Position numbers and translations under genes: made by a program. DNA of 39,927 bases from Ruminococcus sp. (GTDB taxonomy: Bacteria > Bacillota_A > Clostridia > Oscillospirales > Acutalibacteraceae). Within the stretch, counting starts at the first letter, position 1. Each line of letters begins with the position of its first letter. This document shows positions 34,421 to 39,927 of the stretch, piece after piece. The notes below the pieces were generated by a model that worked only from the letters and a program-made list of their open reading frames with translations, searched no databases and was not told the DNA's origin. The stretch is from positions 1 through 39,927 of the forward strand of contig JAFUPE010000041.1 of the NCBI GenBank assembly GCA_017481395.1, written 5' to 3'.

Positions 34421-36994
34421 ATGAAAAAGAGAATTATTTCATTAATCCTATGTGTTGCCTTGGCTTTAGGCACACTAACCCTTCTGGCTGGCTGTGGCGG
34501 CAGTAATACCGACGCCTTTGTTATTATGACAGAACAGCTTGACGGACTTTTTAACCCCTTCTTCTCAACATCTGCAAACGACGGCACAATCGTCAGCATG
34601 ACACAGATTGGTATGCTTTCGTCAAAGTATGTTGACGGTGAGGTTCAGGTTGCCTATGGCGAAAACGAGGCAGTTGTTGTTAAGGACTACGATATCGTTG
34701 AAAATGACGACGATACAGTAACCTATAATTTTGTTCTTAAAAACGGCATCAAGTTTTCCGATGGCGAACCCCTTACTATGGAAGACGTGCTTTTTAACTA
34801 CTACGTGTATCTTGACCCTGTTTACACAGGCTCATCAACCCTTTATTCTACCGATATTTTAGGTCTTTCCGAGTACAGAACCCAGACTGTAGGCTCAGGC
34901 TCTGGCGACAGCGATGACCTTATTACTTCTCAGGCTACATCTCGTGCAAATGCAAGAATTATGGAGCTTGTTAACCTCTTCAATTCCGAAATCAAGGCTT
35001 CCTCTACAAAAGAGGTTGGTTATGATGCAATGAAAGAGGCTATTACAGCCTACAGCGTAAGCAGCGGTTATAAGTCTGCTATCTCTAATGATGCCGATTC
35101 CGTTACAAACGAGAATCTTCTTGCTGACTACGATTACGCCTTAGAGCTTTTCAAGGAAGAGCTTGAAAACGACTACCTTGGTGCTCAGGAGTCCTACATC
35201 GACGAGCCCTATAAGTCTTATGAAGAGTTTAAGGACGAAATCTTCTGCTTTATGTACACAGAAGGCTACGTTGAGGTAGAGTACGCAGAGGGCGAGGACG
35301 GCAAAATTGACCGTACAAACATCAAAACTCTCACACCCTCTTATCCTTCCTCTATCGATTCTAAAGAAGCTGCAATCGACTACATCTTCAACGACAAAAT
35401 CGCTCGCGAGCTTGATATAATCCTTCAGTACTGGGGTACAGCTTCAACTCTTTCCACTGAGTACACAGCAAAGGCTAAGGAAGTTATCCTTCACGAAAAC
35501 GTAGCTGACGACTCTACCTTGGCTGTTCCTTCTATCGAGGGTATCGTTTCCTTAGGTCACACCGACAAAGCAGGCGAGACTATTACTGTTAACGGCACAG
35601 ATTACAAGATTGCATCAAGTCATAACGACGACGGTACAGTAGCAAATGAGGGCGAGTACGACGTTCTTTCAATTACAATTGACGGCGTTGACCCCAAGGC
35701 TATCTGGAACTTTGCAATCCCCGTTGCTCCTCAGCATTACTACGGCGAAGGCAGCTCTGTTGAGGTTGACATCGAAAACAACCTCTTCGGTGTTGAGTTT
35801 GCAAGCTTCGACTTTATGACAGACGTTGTTCAGTCCACACGAAACATCAAGCTTCCTATGGGTGCAGGCTCATACAAGGCTACAAATACCAAGAACGAGG
35901 ACAATCCCTCAGAGAGCGATTTCTACATCAATAACGTTGTTTACTTCAAGGCAAACGAGAACTTTAACACAGTAGGCGAGGGCATTGAAAACCCCAAGAT
36001 TGAAAAAATCCGTTATCAGGTAGTAAGCTCTCAGAACGCAATTGCCGCTTTACAGGATGGTAACGTTCACTACGTTTCTCCTTCTCTTACAACTGACAAC
36101 TATGAAAAGTTAGAGGACCTTTCTTCCAAGGGTATTGTAACCCTTACCGAAGACCAGCTTGGTTATGGTTATATCGGCGTTAATGCTGCTAAAATCAACG
36201 ACATTAACCTGAGAAAGGCTATTATGTGTGCCATGAACACATCTCTTGCTCTTGACTACTACCGTGCAGGTACTGCAGAGCAGATTTTCTGGCCTATGTC
36301 AAAGGTAAGCTGGGCATATCCTGATGGTGCAGATGCCGACGACAACGGCTTTGACTATCCTCCTCTCGGCGTATGGAGCGAGGAAATCGCAAGAAACAAC
36401 GTTGAAAAGTATATGCAGCAGGCTGGTGTTTCTGCCGGCGACAGCGAGCTTAAGGTTAAGTTTACAATTGCAGGCTCAAGCCTTCAGGACCATCCTACAT
36501 ACAAGGTGTTCCGTGATGCCGCTACACTTCTTAACGACTTAGGCTGGGATGTAGAGGTTGTCTGCGATACACAGGCTCTTACAAAGATTAACACAGGCTC
36601 CCTCGAGGTTTGGGCAGCTGCTTGGTCAAGTGCTCTCGACCCCGACCTTTATCAGGTTTACCACAAGGATTCTGCAACAACAAGCACACTTGCTTGGGGT
36701 TATCCCTACCTTAAGACAAGCGGCACTGCAGAAGAGCTTAACATCCTTGACGACTTAAGCGATTTAATCGACGAAGCTCGTGAAACAAACGACCAGCAGG
36801 AGCGTTCTGAGCTCTACAAAGAGGCTATGGAGCAGATTCTTGACTTGGCTATCGAGCTTCCTGTTTACCAGAGAAGCGTTCTTTACGCATTTAACTCTAA
36901 GGTTATCGACCCTTCAAGCCTTCCTTCCGAGTCTGAAATGAATCCTTATTCATCACCCCTTGACCGTATCTGGGAAGTTGAATTCGCAAAATAA
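34421..36994 (+). CDS. Peptide ABC transporter substrate-binding protein (OppA/DppA-like), enlarged
   Basis: An 857-residue lipoprotein (lipobox LLAGC) of the SBP_bac_5 family. The start resembles typical members (FVIMTEQLDGLFNPFFSTSA, then NFVLKNGIKFSDGEPLTMED), as does the C-terminal lobe (IGVNAAKINDINLRKAIMCA). The usual length is about 530-600. The extra 250 or so residues sit between about 160 and 420, begin after the YSTDILGL strand, and include an acidic helical part (YALELFKEELENDYLGAQES). The ATG at 34421 has AAAGGAG 8 nt upstream; an ATG at 34382 overlaps the previous stop but has no signal peptide directly after it. Permease genes follow. It captures oligopeptides outside the membrane. 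Confidence 0.88.
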   Translation: MKKRIISLILCVALALGTLTLLAGCGGSNTDAFVIMTEQLDGLFNPFFSTSANDGTIVSMTQIGMLSSKYVDGEVQVAYGENEAVVVKDYDIVENDDDTVTYNFVLKNGIKFSDGEPLTMEDVLFNYYVYLDPVYTGSSTLYSTDILGLSEYRTQTVGSGSGDSDDLITSQATSRANARIMELVNLFNSEIKASSTKEVGYDAMKEAITAYSVSSGYKSAISNDADSVTNENLLADYDYALELFKEELENDYLGAQESYIDEPYKSYEEFKDEIFCFMYTEGYVEVEYAEGEDGKIDRTNIKTLTPSYPSSIDSKEAAIDYIFNDKIARELDIILQYWGTASTLSTEYTAKAKEVILHENVADDSTLAVPSIEGIVSLGHTDKAGETITVNGTDYKIASSHNDDGTVANEGEYDVLSITIDGVDPKAIWNFAIPVAPQHYYGEGSSVEVDIENNLFGVEFASFDFMTDVVQSTRNIKLPMGAGSYKATNTKNEDNPSESDFYINNVVYFKANENFNTVGEGIENPKIEKIRYQVVSSQNAIAALQDGNVHYVSPSLTTDNYEKLEDLSSKGIVTLTEDQLGYGYIGVNAAKINDINLRKAIMCAMNTSLALDYYRAGTAEQIFWPMSKVSWAYPDGADADDNGFDYPPLGVWSEEIARNNVEKYMQQAGVSAGDSELKVKFTIAGSSLQDHPTYKVFRDAATLLNDLGWDVEVVCDTQALTKINTGSLEVWAAAWSSALDPDLYQVYHKDSATTSTLAWGYPYLKTSGTAEELNILDDLSDLIDEARETNDQQERSELYKEAMEQILDLAIELPVYQRSVLYAFNSKVIDPSSLPSESEMNPYSSPLDRIWEVEFAK

Positions 36995-37027
36995 ACCTGT
37001 AACGTAAAACGTAAAACGGAGTAACTA

Positions 37028-38020
37028 ATGTTTAAATATATTTTAAAAAGATTAGTAATGTCCGTATTCATACTTTTAGGCGTTTCAATGATTATTTACT
37101 TCCTTATCCGATTGATGCCCGTTGATTTTATCCAAGATAAAATCAACGCCATCAATCAAGGCGGTGCTACAGTAAGCGAAGAAACGGTAAACGCTATGTA
37201 TGAAATGTACGGACTAGGCGACAATAGCTTTTGGGGTATTCTTAAGGGCTATTTCAGCTGGCTTTCAGCATTGGCAAGATTTGATTTAGGCACAAGCTTT
37301 GTGTATGGTATTCCCGTTGCCGACGTTATTTTCGAGCATATGGGTGTGTCATTTGCAATTGCTCTTATTGCAACAATTTTTGAATTTTTAATTGCAATTC
37401 CTCTTGGAATTACTGCGGCAACCCACCAGTACAGCTTCCGCGACTACGTGGTAACTGTTCTTGTTATGATTGGTATTTCTTTGCCAAGCTTTTTCTTCGG
37501 TCAGATGCTAAAGGACTTTTTCGCCCTTAAATTAGGGTGGTTCCCCGCATCAGGCTTGGTAGATGCTACAGCTTCGTACACAGGCCTTTCTTTGCTTGGC
37601 GACTATGTGTGGCATATGTTCCTGCCCATTCTTACCATTGTAATCTTAAGTATTGGCCCCAGAATGCGTATGACAAGAACAAATATGTTGGAGGTTATGA
37701 ACTCTGACTATATCCGTACCGCAAGGGCAAAGGGCCTTAAGGAAAGCGTTGTTATCAACAAGCATGCTTTCCGTAATACTCTTATTCCTCTTGTTACCTC
37801 TCTTGCAGGACTTTTACCGTCGCTTTTCTCGGGTGCTATTATTACCGAGCAAGTTTTCGACCTTCCCGGTATTGGTAACATTGCGCTTGACGCAATGAAC
37901 CGCGGCGACATACCGTTTATTATGGGATACAATATGTTCCTTGCACTTTTAAGTGTAATCGGCGTATTGCTTGCCGACCTTATGTACGGCATTGTTGACC
38001 CCAGAGTAAAACTTGAGTAA
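37028..38020 (+). CDS. Peptide ABC transporter permease (OppB/DppB-like)
   Basis: A 330-residue permease with about six membrane segments. The N-terminus MFKYILKRLVMSVFILLGVS is typical of OppB/DppB proteins. The second half carries the coupling (EAA-like) loop DYIRTARAKGLKESVVINKH followed by AFRNTLIPL. The segment SGAIITEQVFDLPGIGNIAL is also family-typical. It forms half of the peptide channel. CGGAG lies 7 nt before the ATG, 33 nt after the binding-protein stop. It is followed after 11 nt by the second permease gene. Confidence 0.92.
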   Translation: MFKYILKRLVMSVFILLGVSMIIYFLIRLMPVDFIQDKINAINQGGATVSEETVNAMYEMYGLGDNSFWGILKGYFSWLSALARFDLGTSFVYGIPVADVIFEHMGVSFAIALIATIFEFLIAIPLGITAATHQYSFRDYVVTVLVMIGISLPSFFFGQMLKDFFALKLGWFPASGLVDATASYTGLSLLGDYVWHMFLPILTIVILSIGPRMRMTRTNMLEVMNSDYIRTARAKGLKESVVINKHAFRNTLIPLVTSLAGLLPSLFSGAIITEQVFDLPGIGNIALDAMNRGDIPFIMGYNMFLALLSVIGVLLADLMYGIVDPRVKLE

Positions 38021-38031
38021 GGAGGTACATC

Positions 38032-39075
38032 ATGGACGAAAATGTAAAATCAGAAGTTCTGACAGAAACTGCAGAGCCCGAAGTACCTCATGACAAAACC
38101 GTAAGATTAATGTCACCTACAAGAATGGTTGTACGCAGGTTTTTCCGTTCTAAACTGAGCGTTGTGGGACTTATAATGGTTGTCGGCCTCTTTATTTTCA
38201 GTTTTTTAGGCCCCGTTTTTTATACACAGTGGGGCGAAATCCAGCTTGACGAAAGCGGCAAAACCGAATATTCCGTCTCCGAAACTACATATTCGGCAAA
38301 CGGTCAGGAGTATACAGTAAGACAGACCACAGAAAAGTACCTTAAGGATAACTTCCTTGCTCCTCCCAGTGCTGAGCATATTTTAGGTACCGATAATGAA
38401 GGCTACGACGTATTTGTCCGCCTTATGTACGGCGGCAGAATTTCGCTTATTGTAAGCTTTATTGCGGTATTCCTCATTACAATCTTGGGTGTTATTCTGG
38501 GCGGCATTGCAGGTTATTTCGGCGGTGCCATTGATAACGCAATAATGAGGCTCTGCGACGTGCTTATCTGTCTTCCCGGTATTCCTATTCTGCTTATTAT
38601 AAGTACAATTCTTGACGCTTCGGGCATTGACGCCAAGTACCGCATTTACCTGCTTATGATTTACCTTACCTTTATTTCATGGCCTGGTACTGCCCGTCTT
38701 GTAAGAGGTCAGATTTTATCTTTACGTGAGCAGGAGTACATGGTAGCCGCCGAGGCTATGGGTTTTTCAACCTCCCGAAAAATCTTCAAACACTTGGTAC
38801 CAAACGTTATGCCTCAGCTTATCGTGCAGATGAGCTTAAGCCTTGGCAGTATGATTCTTTACGAGGCAACACTTTCGTATCTGAATTTAGGTGTAAAAGC
38901 ACCCTACGCCGCGTGGGGTACTATGATAAATATTATTTCTACCAATCAGGACGTATTGCAGCATCACCTTAACGTATGGGTGCCTGCAGGTATCTGTATA
39001 GTTATCGCTGTATTAGGATTTAATTTTATCGGCGATGGACTTAGAGATGCACTTGACCCGAAAGCGAGGCGATAA
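38032..39075 (+). CDS. Peptide ABC transporter permease (OppC/DppC-like)
   Basis: A 347-residue permease. A cytoplasmic N-terminal tail of about 45 residues is followed by the OppC_N segment (FRSKLSVVGLIMVVGLFIFS). An external loop of about 65 residues (YSVSETTYSANGQEYTV region) is somewhat long for the family. The transport domain opens with the usual HILGTDNEGYDVFVRLMYGG motif, and the coupling loop is LREQEYMVAAEAMGFSTSRK. GGAGG lies 6 nt before the ATG. It pairs with the preceding OppB-like protein. The ATPase gene starts 3 nt after the stop codon. Confidence 0.92.
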   Translation: MDENVKSEVLTETAEPEVPHDKTVRLMSPTRMVVRRFFRSKLSVVGLIMVVGLFIFSFLGPVFYTQWGEIQLDESGKTEYSVSETTYSANGQEYTVRQTTEKYLKDNFLAPPSAEHILGTDNEGYDVFVRLMYGGRISLIVSFIAVFLITILGVILGGIAGYFGGAIDNAIMRLCDVLICLPGIPILLIISTILDASGIDAKYRIYLLMIYLTFISWPGTARLVRGQILSLREQEYMVAAEAMGFSTSRKIFKHLVPNVMPQLIVQMSLSLGSMILYEATLSYLNLGVKAPYAAWGTMINIISTNQDVLQHHLNVWVPAGICIVIAVLGFNFIGDGLRDALDPKARR

Positions 39076-39078
39076 GTT

Positions 39079-39927
39079 ATGAGTAATAATTACCTTTCAG
39101 GAAAAGAAATACGAGTTATCGCCAAGGAAAATAAAAAGGTGATGAAACGCCTTGAGGCAGAAAAATACCGCAAGTGTGATGAATCAGAGTACCTGACTCA
39201 GATGAAGGACTCTTCAAACATTCTTGAAATAGACGAGCTTCACACATATTTTTTCACCGAGCAGGGAGTAGTCAAGGCGGTAAACGGCGTATCCTTTGAT
39301 GTTCCCCAGAACAAAACCGTTGGCGTTGTTGGCGAGTCGGGTTGCGGCAAAAGCGTTACAAGCATGTCTGTAATGAGGCTTTTACAGGGCCCCACAGGTC
39401 AGATTTACTCAGGCGAAATCCGATTTAAAGCTAAGGAAAATTCCGGCGAAGAAAAGGTTTACGACATTGCAAAAATGCCTATGGATGATATTCATAAAAT
39501 CCGCGGTAATCAGATTGCAATGATTTTTCAGGAGCCTATGACCTCCCTAAACCCTGTGTTTACCATAGGTCAACAGCTTGACGAGGTTACCTTTATACAT
39601 AACCCCGAAGCTACTAAAGAAGAAGCAAAGGCTAAGTCTATCGAGATGCTTAACCTTGTAGGCATTGCAATGCCCGAGCGTGTTTACGGTGCGTTTCCTC
39701 ACGAGCTTTCGGGCGGTATGCGTCAGCGTGTTATGATTTCTATGTCACTTGCCTCTGACCCACGACTTATTATTGCCGACGAGCCTACTACGGCTCTTGA
39801 CGTTACAATTCAGGCTCAGATTCTCGACTTGCTTCGAGACCTTAAGACAAAGATTGACGGCTCTATTATGCTTATTACTCATGACCTTGGTATTATTGCT
39901 GAAATGGCAGACTACGTTGTGGTAATG
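39079..39927 (+). CDS. Peptide ABC transporter ATPase (OppD/DppD-like), cut by the window end
   Basis: 283 codons are open to the last base; the gene continues beyond the window. An unusual charged N-terminal extension of about 47 residues (KENKKVMKRLEAEKYRK) precedes the ATPase domain. Walker A is GESGCGKS (85-92), the signature is HELSGGMRQRVMIS, Walker B is LIIADEPTTALDV, and the H-loop is LITHDLGIIAEMAD. The Q-loop has IFQEPMTSLNP. It hydrolyses ATP to drive peptide uptake, normally with an OppF partner that should lie just downstream. The start is chosen at the ATG 3 nt after the OppC-like stop; the ribosome site (GAGGCG) is weak, suggesting coupling. Confidence 0.9.
   Translation, partial: MSNNYLSGKEIRVIAKENKKVMKRLEAEKYRKCDESEYLTQMKDSSNILEIDELHTYFFTEQGVVKAVNGVSFDVPQNKTVGVVGESGCGKSVTSMSVMRLLQGPTGQIYSGEIRFKAKENSGEEKVYDIAKMPMDDIHKIRGNQIAMIFQEPMTSLNPVFTIGQQLDEVTFIHNPEATKEEAKAKSIEMLNLVGIAMPERVYGAFPHELSGGMRQRVMISMSLASDPRLIIADEPTTALDVTIQAQILDLLRDLKTKIDGSIMLITHDLGIIAEMADYVVVM

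Noticed and set aside
33874..34599. A 241-residue minus-strand reading frame
   Set aside because: It lies opposite two well-supported plus-strand genes, has no ribosome site or domain, and is rich in Cys and Val as expected for antisense translation.

Overview
The window looks like chromosome of an anaerobic, Gram-positive gut-type Clostridia (Oscillospiraceae/Ruminococcaceae-like). The signs are many lipobox-type lipoproteins, strong AGGAGG-type ribosome binding sites, TTGACA/TATAAT promoters, a type I dockerin, a NupNOPQ-type BMP transporter, and a low-to-moderate GC content. Genus and species cannot be read from the sequence alone. No gene-free stretch exceeds about 300 bases. No rRNA, CRISPR array, transposase or integrase was seen.

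Layout. (1) 1-4629: end of a BMP-family substrate-binding protein, then an ATPase and two permeases of a nucleoside-type ABC importer. A terminator and an array of small tandem hairpins follow. (2) 4898-7674, minus strand: GntR/YtrA-type regulator, ABC ATPase, ABC membrane protein and a lipoprotein, in one overlapping operon with a clear promoter and operator-like repeat. (3) 7863-10003: MATE exporter (+) and small alarmone synthetase (-), convergent. (4) 10222-12264: tRNA-Ala(GGC) followed by an AT-rich two-gene cassette (ABC/OLD-type ATPase plus small TOPRIM-like protein). The cassette is bracketed by a perfect 34-nt duplication of the tRNA terminator, so it looks like an inserted defence-like module. 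(5) 12425-23101: five clustered genes for thioredoxin-like and lipoproteins, then two paralogous secreted proteins, one ending in a dockerin and the other in a membrane anchor. Three of the proteins share an unrecognised C-terminal module. (6) 23234-25484, minus strand: a membrane polyferredoxin fused to a thioredoxin domain, and a membrane protein ending in a CXXC motif. (7) 25743-39927: a 2442-residue membrane-anchored subtilisin with leucine-rich repeats, an InlB-repeat lipoprotein, and an Opp/Dpp peptide importer (binding protein, two permeases, first ATPase cut by the window end).

How they may work together (inference). Regions 5 and 6 suggest an extracytoplasmic thiol-redox system serving a set of cysteine-containing surface proteins, fed with electrons by the polyferredoxin. 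Region 7 reads as one co-directional unit in which a cell-surface protease produces peptides for the adjacent importer. Region 4 is probably a horizontally acquired anti-phage or anti-plasmid island. The least described items are the duplicated-terminator cassette, the shared surface module, and the redox/surface-protein neighbourhood.
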